From Pogonophryne albipinna (Eukaryota; Chordata; Actinopteri; Perciformes; Artedidraconidae): a stretch of 64,000 nt of DNA. Under the pieces are notes generated by a model that saw nothing but the letters and a program-made list of their open reading frames with translations, did not search any database and was not told where the DNA came from. Positions 12,053 through 40,289 of the stretch are shown piece after piece; positions within the stretch are counted from its first letter, which is position 1; the number at the start of each line of letters is the position of its first letter. A program made the position numbers and the translations under genes. Location of the stretch: positions 34,982,628 to 35,046,627 of the forward strand of contig CM053249.1 in assembly GCA_028583405.1 (NCBI GenBank), written 5' to 3'.

Positions 12053-12475
12053 TCACCAGGACTGCATTCTTTGTACTGTCTTAAAACCTTTCCTTGGAAT
12101 ATGTTTTGAATTGTAAGGTGTCCTTGGGTGCTTTGAAAGGCACCCCTACATAGAATGAATTATCATTATTAATATTATCTGAAACGATGTAATAACTTTT
12201 ACAACTTCTTCCAGTCACTTGCGCCATGCATTCAGCAGCAGCAGGCCATTCACTTTGATTTGATCCCGTTATAAATGTCATCATTTCGACAATAAAAAAT
12301 GCTACATAAACGTTATCTTGCACATTTTATCTAACCATCTCCGTTTCTAACTTTCAATATATTTTAAAAGAGATCTCTCTCTCATCTGCGGGGGGCGGGG
12401 CCTCACAGACACGCTGCATCTCTCTCTCGCTCACAGACATGCTGCAGCGCCGTGCAGTGCGCACACAGTTCTGCC

Positions 12476-14251
12476 CATGGGCGTAGGAAGCATCCTGAAT
12501 GTGGGGGGGACATTTTTAAAAATATATTTCCTGTATTCTGGTGTATTTTATCAGGTGGTTTGATACTTTTATGTGGCTATACTAGCATGAGGAAAATGAT
12601 GGGTACATTTTGTAATTTCATCCAGTAGTAAAGAAAGGAAACATATTTGATTATTAATTCAGAGCCGTCTTTGTATAAATATATACAATTTAAAGTATGA
12701 GAGCACTCTCATAATAACGTAACACAATCAGAGACTGGATATATCCCCCCCTCTCTCTGGTCGCTGAAATGGGGAATTGAAATTACGGGCCAAAAGTTGT
12801 ACAAGTGTTAAAAGTAAGCAGAGGACACCAAACCAACTGAGACCCGTCTGTCCGCCGCATCTACGCACTGTACAACACACACCTACATACTGTACCACAC
12901 ACACACATTGCCTACCACACACACTTACAGCTCCTAAAGCATAATCAGGCTACAGCCGTTGTGTATTTTATTATGTGAAGCACTAAATGGTCTTAGAAAA
13001 ATATTGACTCTTTGTTTGTAGATATCTACTAAACTACAGCAAACAAAGAGAGTAATGTAGGCCTGTTATACTGAGTGATATATTGTACACTGCTCTGCTT
13101 ATCGCACGGACCTCACAGCTGTTCTCACTGTAACATCTCGACGCGATGAAAGCAGTTTCTAAAATAATATCCAGAGGATGCATGCAGAGCTGTCATTGGC
13201 TGAGATAAGTCCGGCCGTGCGTCACGCCTCCACCGTTCCCGGAAATGCATCCGCGGAGGAGCCGTGGAGGAACCATCAGTGTATCCTCGGTTAGAGCTCC
13301 TCCAGAGAGCCTCCTCGACGCTTGATGCTCGGTCCTCGGTGTGCATTTAGAGAAATGAGATGTCCTTCAAAATGGCGCGCTGAAATTCATTTCCGGGTCA
13401 CAACCGGAGGACCGAGTAGTCGAGGAGTCGAGGAGGGGAAATTTGAGTATTGAGAAGCCTCTCTTGGCCCTTTCTCATTTCATCAAATCCCCCTCCTCGA
13501 CTCCTCGACTCCTCGGTCCTCCGGTAGTGACCCGGAAATGAATTTCAGCGCGCCATGTTGAAGGACATCTCATTTCTCTAAATGCACTTCGAGGATCGAG
13601 CGTCGAGGAGGCTCTCTGGAGGAGCTATAACCGAGGATACACTGATGGGTCCTCCACGGTCCTCCACGGCTCCTTCGTGGATGCATTTCCGGCAACAGAG
13701 ATGTTTCAAAGAGTCGTGACGCACGGCCGGACTTATCTCAGCCAATGACAGCTCTGCATGCATCCCCTGGATATTATTTTATTAACTGCTTTCATCGCGA
13801 CGCGATGTTTACAGTGAGAGCAGCTGTGAGGTCCGCAGAAAGCAGAGCAGTGTGTATAATATATATCACTCGTATAACAGGCCTACATTACTCTCTTTAT
13901 TTGCTTTAGTTTAGTAGATATCTACAAACAAAGAGTCGATATTTTTCTAAAACCATTTAGTGCTTCACAATAAAATACACAACGGCTGTAGCCTGTTTTA
14001 GGAGCTGTATGTGCGTGTGTGTGGTGTAGGTGTGTGTGGTACAGTGTGTGCGTAGATGCAGCGGACAGACAGGTCCCAGTTGGTTTGGTGTCCTCTGCTT
14101 ACTTTTAATACTTGTAAATAACACTTTTGGCCCATAATTTATTTTCCTTATTGTAGCGACCAGAGGGAAGAGGGGGATATATCCAGTCTCTGATAGTGTT
14201 ACGTTACTATGAAGGTGCTCTGTTTGATTCTGAAATTGTATATTTATATAA

Positions 14252-14323
<72 letters not shown>

Positions 14324-16879
14324 GCATCTGTAGCCTGTTATTGTCTCATTATACCGCATTGTGAATGAATCAAAGTAAATAAGTCATCATGAACACATCT
14401 GTCCATCAGACAGAGGGCTGTGCCTCCTGTCATCATTAATGGACGTCTCTTTAAAATGACCGCTCAGAGGAGAGGAGTTCTCATTTCTCTAACCGCCTGC
14501 TGCTTCCCCTCCTCTCTCCTCGGTTCCCCTCCTCGGCTCCTCCGCTCCCATCTCCTGTGGGCGGGACTAAGTATCGAGGATAGGAGTCGAGGAGGGGAGT
14601 CGAGGAGGGGAGTTAGAGAAATGAGAAAGGGCCCTTGTCTCTACCTGACCGGAGCCACGCTGTGTGCTGTTTACAAGTAGTTCCAGCAAACATCCACTGA
14701 TAAATTGCGATGTTAACAACCTCATGAAAACCTCATATGTTTTTAACTTAGGATCATACCTGTGTTTAGTCTAGAAAAAGGTAAATGTGTGCATTTTATT
14801 ATAAAGTTGTGTATATTTACAGACTGTTGCAAAAACTAAGAAGCTTATAAACATCAGGTTTAAAACTAAAAGAGCTTTGAAACACAATGAAAGATGTTTG
14901 GAGTTTTATTTGAGTTATTCATTTAAACTTTTTGTCTAAGAGATGCTGATTTGAAACCGTTGTTGTACATACAGTTACGGCATTTCCTGTTTCTGCCGGA
15001 GAGAGGGAGGCCGTCCCAAAGCTTGCTGCTGTATTTACTCCCTCCATCTGACAGGAGGGAGCCTCGTTGAGCTGCGAGTGTGGCTACAGACGGAGTTCAC
15101 TCCGTCACGGAGGGGTAGGGTCGAGGGAGTGGTTTGGGATTGGGCCTAGGTGTGTGTGCCTTACCTCCGTCACCGTCATCATACAACAGATCTGGGGCCT
15201 CATTTATAATGCCGTGCGTAGGATTCACGTGGGAAGGTTGCTTACGTAGTAGAAATCCAAAAAATAGGTACAGAAATGTTCCGACATTTTCCGATTCACC
15301 AAACATTGCGTACCGGCGAGGAAAGTGCGTACGACACTTCCTACGCCGGTTTCCCTTTATAAATCACAACCGACTTGAAATGCGGTGCAGCTTTTGCGGG
15401 CTTCACGTAACGCCCATATTTGCCTATATATAGTCAAAGAAACGCCCATTCATTCATTCATTCATTCTGACTGACTTTATGAAGAAGATAGCAGGAAATG
15501 AGGACAGAACAGCAAAAAAGACATCTCACACCGTGTCAGATTTTGGTTATTTTGTGGAGGTCGAGATAAATCATAATGTTTGGTGGATGCCGTTTGAACC
15601 AGAGTAGCAGCATGGAGGTCGGATCGTCACCAAAATAAATAAATAAGTGGTCCGAAAAAGGATAATGACAAAAAGAATACACATAGCCTTCATCAGGCAG
15701 TGTGTTTGTACCGGGGACAGGAGACACCTCCTTGATGAGAAACTGTAAGAAATGATCGGGGAATCCCTCCGGAGTGGAGTCATGACGACTGGGTCTGAAT
15801 TATGTTTTCGTATTTGGTGGTTTGTGTCCCAGCTGTCGATCAGCTGTGCGCAGCGTCTCCACTGCAGCCTGTGCATCTCAACACCCCCCCCCCCCCCCTC
15901 AGCAACTCTATATCCACCAGTTAAAGGAAATACAACTAATGTGTTGTGTTATATTAGCTGTACAATTGACCACATATGGTGTTCTTAGTTTCCATACCTC
16001 CTGTGTTTTACGAGCGACTTATCAAGTCTTGGCAAACAGCATAAAACACGATTAAACATGATAGTATATAAAACCATGCTCGTATCTACAACCTATAGAA
16101 ATGCAAAACGGCGTCAGTTTAGACGTAATTCTGTCCTCCTGCTTACCGCATAATTTATGAGAAAACATTTCATAACATTAACACAACATATTCGAGGTGG
16201 TTTTAAATAACATATCCGTATTTATTTATTTCTCCAAGTTATGTGTGTGTGTGCACTGAGGAGTCTCAAACAGGCGTTTGTTTAATCATTTTAAGATTGG
16301 CTTTAATCAATGTTTGAAAATGAATTATTCATATATGATAAATGAGAGGTAACATTTTGTTTATGGTATTATTTCCACACATTTCTCTCCATTCTTCCTT
16401 CTGCCAACGCGGTGTCGCAGTTTCTCGTCTCTCCCGTTTTTGTGCTTAGTGCGTATGCATGGGTTAGAGTTTGCGTGGAGGACCGCACATTTCCCCATCA
16501 AGTTAGTATTTTATAAATCGCAAACATTGCGTAGAAACTGGCGTACGCCATTTTTTGAGCATATATCCCTTTATAAATGAGGCACCTGAGCTGTCCAACT
16601 ATGACAACACTCCTTGAACATGCGCGCGCTATGTGAGAATCTGCCTTGGTACAAAGTAGCATTGAAAACATGGAACGGAGTTTCATTGATTTGGGCATTC
16701 TCTCAATAAGTGGAATGGATTTGATAGTGAAGCACTGACACAGCGCTCTACAAAGTGCGGCGAGTGGAGAGACCGATTCACGGACTTTCCGCAGAGTAAA
16801 AGTGGGGGGGTCTAAACTAATCATTTGAAAAAGTGGGGGGGACTTGTCCCACCCTCATATAATGGCTGCGACGCCCATG
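12476..16879. mobile_element. 4.4-kb DNA transposon, mirrored copy
   Basis: Inverted copy of 2160-6571. The flanking duplication appears as gttctgcc at 12468-12475 and again after 16879. A few bases shorter than its partner because of microsatellite length differences. Confidence 0.8.
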
Positions 16880-19036
16880 GTTCTGCCGGTAATGAATATT
16901 ACATTTTGTGAGGAAACTTTTCCACCAATAATTCCAATAAGTATTCCAAAATGTATTCACTTCACGTTTACGAAAGTAACTGTAATCAGATTACTCGTTT
17001 TTCAAATGTAGCGCCAGCTGAATACACTTGATTTTTGTATTCTGATTACGTAACGCAACATGTAACGTAACGTAACATGTATTCCGTTACAACCCAACCC
17101 TGTGTATATCTCTCCGGACTGTCCACCAGCAGATGAAAAACACCCACCTCTCCCCCTCTTCCAAGGGACGAGGGAAACGTGCGGCAGAGTTTCCGTTAAC
17201 ATTTTTTGTTCTTCTGATAGCCCAGCAGCAGGAGAGGTGGGGAGAGGGAGGCGGGGCTATTTCATCGTTATCAGAAAATGATCGTATAGATCGCTGCTAG
17301 ATGAGGGCAGTGGGGGCTCTTCTTGGAGTCTGGCTTTTTTTTTTTAAACCAAAGTTCATTAGTGAACTTTGAGCCATCATTTATTTTGCAGGCAGCTCTC
17401 TGCCTCTCTCACGTTATTATGGCGCGCGCCGGAACCAACAATCAGTTTTTACCGTAAATGAGTTCGGGTCAGAGGACAAAGCACATACAACATGAATTAA
17501 ACTCGATATTTGTTCACTTGAATTTCACTGCCGCTGAAGGACTGTTCCAATCTCCAGCATACTTGGAATTCCACCGAGGCCGCGTCCTTGGGGTAATTTC
17601 GAGGCTGCACATGGGTAGACTTCGCGTCCTTAAAATCCCCACAATGCTTTGCGCACGGACCAATTTCAAAAACCCTTGCGGAGAATGGCTGAACCGACGC
17701 AGCACACATTTAAATGTAAGTATGTAGTGGCGTAGAACATGTGTTGGTAAATATGTGACTTTGTTACATTTGTTTGTTATCACCAAAAATGTGTCCCGTA
17801 AAAGTAAAGCAAGTTCATAATTAGATAGACATCGTGAGGTATTTATTTTCGGTACAGTTTATGTTGAAACCGTTAGAGAGTGGCACACTTGTTAGCCTGT
17901 TCCATTCTTCTTGCATACTTGCTTCGTTTCTGAAGGAAGTGACTTGGTAGTACACGACTACCAAGCCAGCATCCTCACGATTGAGAAACACCCCCTGACT
18001 GCAGTGGGGTTTGAACCTGTGACCCCCCCTGATCCGAACACCAACGCACTAGCCCACTGCGCCACACGCCTCCCATTGGTCTGGTTAATTTAGTTGTCAC
18101 TTTACAATCATACGACCTACAATCCTACCTCCCCTAATACTGGAATCTGATTGGTTTATCAGCTCGTCTTCTTTGGAATTATTAAAGAAGTGTGTAAAGT
18201 TTTAAGGGTTTTGTCCAATTAACTTTTTCGCTAAAGTTATCGGACCAAATGTGATTTAAACATTTCAAATCAAATCAAATCAAGTTTTATTTATATAGCA
18301 CATTTATAAACGATTTTTGGTCGAGCCAAAGTGCTGTACATAAAATAAAAATAGCCTACAGTAGAGACACTTTACAGCAAATACAACAGCACAGATTGTT
18401 CAGAATATCAGTATGAGAAAAACGACACCCTCTGTCCTTAGACCCTCACATCGTACAAGGAAAAACTTCCAGAGAAAACCCACAGTTTAAAGGGAACATG
18501 GGAGAAACCTCAGGGAGAGCAACAGAGGAGGGATCCCTCTCCCAGGACGGACAGACGTGCAATAGATGCCGTGTGTAAATCGAAGAGATAATACATTTTA
18601 CAGCATATAGACCGAATGTTAGGAAATGCATGTGTCTGTAATAAGAAGATGAATCCACGAGGATGTCAGCTACAATCCTGTGGAAGCCATCAGGGAAGCA
18701 GCATGACGAGACCCAAGGCAGGACCGCAGAGACAGGTTCAGCCACGACCCGAAGTCCACGACTTAATCCAGAACTCAGGATAGAGGATCCAAGACACAGG
18801 ACTACAGCAAGAGGATCAGCCTCGACTCCGGATCCCGGCGTAGATATAGATACAAAACAAGAACAAAGATTTGGCTGGGTTAATCGGAACAAGAGAATAC
18901 ACAGACACAGACAGAGAGGGAAAAGGTCATTGGATAAAAGTTATTCTTGATAACCCTCTAGAAAGATCTCATGAACTTCCCCACTCAATCTATCAAGACC
19001 CGAGCAGTTCTATTAGATATAGGATAAGAAACAGAG

Positions 19037-19283
19037 ATAGGGAGCACAACAATTTGGTCTCCTACACTTTCCATGATCTTTTTTCTGATGCATTTTTACT
19101 TTTTTCAGGACTGATTATAACCTAGAACTTCCTGTCATTTTCCTAAAAGTCTGAACAACTAAACAACATTTTCTCACTAAAAACAACTTGCAGCATTGTA
19201 AGTGGCTATTCACCTTGTGTTTCTAGGCAGCAAAATCGTTACCAGCTTGATTTCTAAAGTGTTTTTGTTATTTTCTCCCTCAG
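19037..19283. other. unique sequence between palindrome and first visible exon
   Basis: No exon, promoter or repeat was recognised here. The expected N-terminal ABCG2 exon, with an ATG and the segment before GLMKPG, is not present. Confidence 0.6.
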
Positions 19284-34856
<15,573 letters not shown>

Positions 34857-35150
34857 ACCTCCATCTTCATCTTCATCACCTTCATCATCCCTGTGATACC
34901 TGTCTGTATAGCTCTCAGTTAAAATTGCAGTTTAAATATCTGTTTCTTACGTGGCGAGTATATATATATATATTTTAGTTTCACTCCTTACTAACGGCGC
35001 AGTCTTCGGTGCATTTTAATGATAAACTGTGATTTATTGATTTTTCTCTTTTTGCACTTTAAAGTTCAAGAGCCAAAGAAGTAATTTAACACAAATGCAA
35101 GAGTGTTATATTTATACATTTGTACAAAATAAAATACTGGATTTGAATTA
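34857..35150 (+). other. abcg2 3' untranslated region with poly(A) signal
   Basis: An AATAAA hexamer stands at 35128-35133, about 270 bases after the stop codon. No earlier canonical hexamer was noticed. The true cleavage site is inferred. Confidence 0.6.
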
Positions 35151-36250
35151 TGAATCTAATTTCTTTTAGTTATTAATAATATTTTCAAAAAATGATCTGG
35201 AAAAAAAATTGAAATCTGAACAAAAGTGAATTTTTAGGGAATTCGAAGAAAGTCAGAATTCTGAGATATTTTTAGAAAATAAAATACAAATTTTAAGGTT
35301 TTGGTAAATAATAATCAGACTTACAGAATAACATTTCTTCGCTGCCTCTCAGGGCCTCATTTGCATCCGTAGAGCCTGACAAACAAAGCGCTTTTTGTTT
35401 AGATAGGACAAGATAATGAAAGAGGATCAAGGACACACACACACACACATATTAAAGTGTTACGGCTGAGTACAGTCGGTGTGTGTATGTAAGCAGACAC
35501 TCACTTCCATAGCAACCGTGGATATAAACTGTCTGTGTGTGTGATGAAATCTCCAGTTCCAGTTGAGTAACAGCAGTAATGACTGGACCTTCACACACAC
35601 ACACACACACACACACACCTGTGATGAGTAACTGTTTCCATAACGTGTCCTTGAGCAAGGCATCCACCCGACAGCTGAAGCAAGAAAGAGAAGCGAAAAT
35701 AAACCAAGACACTTCGTTCACACAAAAGTAATAATGATAAATGGGCGATAAAAACAAAAGTAACGCACTAAATTAAATGAGAGTAATAGTTAAAGTTGAG
35801 GAAAGGAGTCAAGGGAACTCAGAGAAACGCTAGGTTCATCTGATGAGTGTGTGTGTGATTATATATATTATAGCAGATTTATGTTCATGTAGATACATCA
35901 GCACGCATGTAACCTAATGATCTGTTATGGACCCATATATATACTATTTGAAGCAAAAATCGATTAAAGTAAATCATTTCCCTCCATATAGACTTCTGTA
36001 GAACGTTTACGATTATTTAAGTTTAAAATACGAGACAAAAAAAACACGTTTTCCGGTGTGTTCCGATGGCCCTTTATTTTGAAAACCAAATAGTCTAAAC
36101 CAGCGGTTTTGAAAGTGTGAGGCGCGAGAGAGCTTCAGAAAAAAATAACGAGAAAAAGACGAGTAAAGTGTCACTTTTGGCTGTCTGTGGAGCCCGAGTT
36201 CCCCCACCTCGCCAAAAAGGCTGTAAAAGTGCTCATTCCCTTCACCTCCG
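35150..36250. other. intergenic sequence, no gene seen
   Basis: AT-rich, with small CA arrays at 35434-35448 and 35594-35617. No conserved reading frame or recognised element. Confidence 0.6.
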
Positions 36251-36252
36251 CC

Positions 36253-36619
36253 TAGGGGCGGACTGGCCATTACATTACATTACATTGCATTTAGCTGACG
36301 CTTTTATCAAAAGCGACTTACAATAAGTGCGTTCGACCAACAAAATACAAACTTGAGGCCATCTGTGTGTTTACGGCCGGTCGTCAGCGGGCCGTTGACG
36401 GCCGGCTCGGTTTGCTGACGGCCAGCACCGCCCTTTATTTTTTATGTTTTTAAACGGCATCATTTAAGTTGCGCTGACAGGCGACAGAGGTCCGTTCAGC
36501 GGGCCGTTTCCACCAAGCGAGGTTCCCCCCGTTGACAGTTCACTAGCGTGATCTACCAATTTGTGTGGGCTGGGCTATGTGAGATTCCAGGGCTGATCTT
36601 TAGTCCCAGTCCGCCCCTG
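36253..36619. mobile_element. short hAT element with imperfect 8-bp TSD
   Basis: The left end aggggcggactgg and right end ccagtccgcccctg are inverted. The flanks are cctccgcc (36245-36252) and cctccacc (36620-36627). It contains a copy of the cattacattgcatttagctg repeat at about 36270-36350. Confidence 0.7.
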
Positions 36620-37259
36620 CCTCCACCTACAAACCTGTGTGAGTGCGGGTTTTCCGCATTGACTTTGATCAAAAGCAAGTACCGGTCAAGGCTGTAGATC
36701 AGGGGTGCCCACACTTTTTTGGCTGGTGAGCTACTTTTGAAATGACCAGCTCACCGAGGTCTATTACCACCAAAAATAAAATCCCAAATTGCAAGGGTTG
36801 CTGAATAACACGTTTTATTTATACATGGGATAACTACAATAGGGCTGCAACAAACGACTAATTTGATAATCGATTAATCTATCGATTAATGAAACGATTA
36901 ATCGACTATTCGGACTATTGTATGCCTTGCACAATTTCTCAAACGCTCTTATTTAGCCATCAACTTTTAGATTTAGCTTGAGGTTGTTTTAGGCATGTGG
37001 AAGCAATGAAGACAAAGATGAATACTTGATTCAAAAATACATATATTATTAAATTAACTTAACAAATTGTTTACAAAATTGACATTGCTTTTTATTTAAA
37101 TTAAATAAATAATATTTCACATCAAAAGAAACAACAATGTTTTAACAAATCATATTAAATAATCTGATGACAGAACTGTAAACAGAATAGCTGAAACTTT
37201 AACAAAATAAAGAGTAACTCAGTTACCTCTAATTATTAACCCATGTTTGTATAATTGAG

Positions 37260-37631
37260 TTAACTCCGTGTGTTGCTGCTAGCATACATAACACCTGACG
37301 TGGAAAAGTTACTTGTGGATGGGGGGGCTACAGAGCTACTAGAAAGACAGTCGAACCGGGTGCATTTCTCCGTCTGGATGTGGTGCACTTTTGCTAAATG
37401 TTTAGACAAATTGCTCATGTTACCGCCCTTACATGCTAAACACTCTTGACAACGAGCATTGTCCACCTCAAGACGGGTAACATTTAAGCACACCTTGGAG
37501 CGATTCTCTCCGCCATCCCCGCCGTGTGTTGCTGCATGGAGCAGCTGCGTGTGTGTAAACTGCCCCGCCCCCTCGCACACGGGGGAGAGAGATCTAGTCT
37601 GGATCGAAAAGATCAAAAATACACCGACCAT
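37260..37631 (-). pseudogene. BED-type zinc-finger fragment of a hAT transposase
   Basis: The frame contains CQECLACKGGNMSNLSKHLAKVH, cited here only for its spacing: two cysteines, then two histidines, as in BED fingers of hAT transposases and ZBED proteins. The catalytic domain and the C-terminal dimerisation domain are absent. Truncated remnant. Confidence 0.55.
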
Positions 37632-37678
37632 ATATGCATTTTTTTGTCTTTTTGCATGTTAGAAACGAGTTGGCGACA

Positions 37679-37867
37679 CTAAGACTGCGAGATAATGTTT
37701 GTGTAGCAATAATACATGACCTTTCGCTTTCTCAACTCGCTACTCGGAGGGAAGTCGCTGTCATATGCCTTGTGAACACTCCGATAATGCCTCTCCACGT
37801 TACCTTTCTTTGGCAGAGCGACGCTTGCTTTACAAATAATGCAAATAACCTTTGAATGTGACATCAC
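37679..37867 (-). pseudogene. zinc-finger fragment like GTF2IRD2/ZBED-type proteins
   Basis: The frame shows CIICKASVALPKKGNVERHY then FPPSSELRKRKV. This is the N-terminal zinc finger and following FP-S-LR motif of hAT-derived proteins related to GTF2IRD2. Only about 60 residues survive. Confidence 0.5.
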
Positions 37868-38235
37868 AACAAAATATTCTTCCTCATTCTGGGTGGAAGT
37901 GGTATGTTTTTAGCTTTTTGTTCGGTCCCGCACTCATTTTGTTGTTTGTCTCTTGTTTGTCTCTTTAATTTAATTTGAGTTTTCCCGGCACTTGACTGAT
38001 TTTGTATCGCTTTGCATTCTGGGTTAACAGACTGGAAAGCGATAGGTCGCTTTTTCTGTCAATCAAGTAAACTCCTGAATTAAGTGGCAGGGAGGCCAAG
38101 GGAGGAGGGATCAAAACCTGTTTTGTCTATTTTAACGGAGGTGGATTATTTTTTTTTATGAATGACTTGCGATCTACCAGCATTGCCCCCGCGGTCGACC
38201 GGTCGACCGCGGTCGACGTACTGGGCACCTCTGCT

Positions 38236-38563
38236 GTAGATCATTCTCATATGATTAAGTTTGTCCTTTGCAGGCCACCGTAGCTGGTGCGCCACCCGGT
38301 GACGTGTTAAGGTAATAGGCATTCAGTTGTTAGTCGGCATGCAACGTACATGTTCACTGTACATGCTGTGGTCATAAATAAAGCCACCACTTGCATATGC
38401 ATTGTGTATTCCTTGTACATACACACATGCATGTATTAAGAAGTATCGACAACTTCTACAAAGGCTGCAGCCAGAGGATGATCTGCGTTTATTCCCGTCT
38501 ACATTGCATCCCCGCATCATCCGCCTGTGCGCATCAAAGATGCAGACTCATTGTTCCCACTTA
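38236..38563 (+). mobile_element. gypsy-type solo LTR (or LTR fragment)
   Basis: Nearly identical (about six differences in 330 bases) to the reverse complement of 50690-51018, the 3' LTR of the gypsy element. It starts tgtagatcattctc and contains tcataaataaag, which could serve as TATA or poly(A) signal. No internal gypsy sequence adjoins it. The exact right end and target duplication are not resolved because the second inverted repeat begins there. Confidence 0.65.
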
Positions 38564-38565
38564 AG

Positions 38566-40277
38566 TAGGGCTGAGTGTAATAAGGAGGCAAAGTTGACGT
38601 TCAGTGTGTTGCCGGGAGCATATAATGTTTTTAAATATAGATAAAAAGGTTTTTAAAAGTTATTGTTTAATGTTTTAAGGAGGTGACGCTACTCAGCCAA
38701 TCAAATGGGTGCAGTCAGTGAGTCAGCACGATAGATTCAAACACACACACAGAGACGAGACAAGAGGAGAGAAACAGTAAAACAGTCATTTCAAATGGCG
38801 GAAGGTAGACAGCGAAAACAGAGCATTTAATGACATGTTCTCTTACTGGACCTGTTTGAAATGCAATTGAATGCCCCTGCATTATAGCAACAACAACAAT
38901 AATAATAACAGCAATAATAATTTGGAGGGGAGGCGCGGCTGTTCTTATGTTCTCTGGGGGGGCTCACCTTCCCACACTTTTAAAACCCCTGCTCTAAACA
39001 ATATCCCATTGGACGAGAGAAAGCGTGTATTTTCGGGAAATCAGGCTCTCGAAAAAAGTGACTTTTTTTTAAGACTATTGTGGTTTCAGATGAATGGGCC
39101 ATCGGTCAAATGGACAGTTATAGCAGTTTTACTGTATAAAAACGATGTTAAACAATATTGCCCATTTTAAAACATTTGTAATAAAGGTAATCATACATAA
39201 TCATTGGCTTTTTGGTAAAAATGGGAAATCTTTAAGGTTCAGATTAAAGGGCCATCGGTCAAATTCGCAGTTTAGTTGTAGTTCTAGGGCTGTCAGTCGA
39301 TTAAAATATTTAATCGCGATTAATCGCACATTTTTGTCTGTTCTAAATGTACCTTAGAGGGATATTTTTCAAGTTTTTAATACTCTTATCAACATATGAG
39401 TGTTTGCTTTATGCAAATGTTTGTTAATTATCATTTGAATAATGACAAATATTCTCATGAATATTAAACACAACAACCTCTGAACATTACAAATATTTGC
39501 CTCAATTCAACCTGGAACCTCTCTAATACAATAAAATAATACAATACAAAGTGTGTATGTGCGTGTGTGTGTGTGAGTGTGTGGAGAGACACTGTGATGG
39601 ATCGTTGGAGCTATGTGCAACTCAAGGCATATGCTCGAACGGGAGCTGCCTGGATGCTGCAATCATGTTGCGCGCACTATCTGTGCTGAGTGTGCTGACT
39701 TTTCACACAATGTCCCACTGTCTGGCTACCTGCATAAAGTCAAGTGCTCGGCGCAGTTGTCGGCGAAATGTCGCTCCTCTGTTTTCATTGAAACAACTCC
39801 TTATATCCTTTAGCGCAGCTAGCTAGCACCAGATGCTAACAACAACAAAACACGTAAGGTGTGCCCGTTCTCTCTCTCTCGCTCGCGCCACACATACACA
39901 CACCCTCCCGTACCATACTCCCGATGGCCAGTCCTGGCCTGCCAGTGAGCGTGGAAGTGTGGTCTGCCGCAAGCGGGCGGCAGGAGCGGGGCTGTCAGCA
40001 TCAGCTTGTAGATGGTATTTTAAACTCGATGCGCTCTGAAACTACGGGGCGGCCGAGGACAAAAAATACACATGCGTTAATCACGTTAAAATAATTAGTG
40101 GCGTTAATTTTTTTTCCCGTCAATGCGTTATTAACACGTTAAAGGTTGGGTAGGTAATTTCGGAGAAACCAGCTTGAGTGCGCTGAATTTGAAAATACAC
40201 AACCGGAAAAAATATGCCACTTCCTCCAACACACACGAACGTGCACATGACCAATGAGGGCACGAGATAAGTTTGTG
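38566..40277. repeat. left arm of a second inverted repeat
   Basis: Position x pairs with about 84370-84380 minus x. The arm is therefore mirrored at 44102-45804 with about 95-97% identity by eye. It contains a one-sided hAT-like block (39289-40142, starting ctagggctgtcagtcg and ending cgttattaacacgtta) and gggccatcggtcaaat modules. Confidence 0.85.
39289..40142. mobile_element. hAT-like element within the arm
   Basis: The left end tagggctgtcagtcgattaa and the right end with taacacgttaa are characteristic of a fish hAT family with att-rich inverted ends (family recalled, not checked). No transposase. The mirrored copy is about 44236-45090. An 8-bp target duplication was not found. Confidence 0.5.
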
Positions 40278-40289
40278 ATTGATTGATCA

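Larger units (their letters stand above)
10024..19036. repeat. right arm of the 19-kb inverted duplication
   Basis: Reverse complement of 1-9023 with only small differences. All elements described in the left arm recur here inverted: SINE tail about 10602-10705, hAT-like element 10888-12052, 4.4-kb element 12476-16879, SINE head about 17997-18082, and SINE/LINE-type tail about 18262-18553. The match can be followed to 19036, where the left window edge ends the comparison. Confidence 0.97.
36700..38233. mobile_element. 1.53-kb hAT element with perfect 8-bp TSD
   Basis: The termini are caggggtgccca and the inverse tgggcacctctg. The flanks are ctgtagat at 36692-36699 and 38234-38241. It carries zinc-finger fragments of transposase origin on the minus strand and a second, one-sided hAT end at about 36843 (gggctgcaacaaacgacta). 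It stands immediately before the gypsy-type LTR at 38236. Confidence 0.85.
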
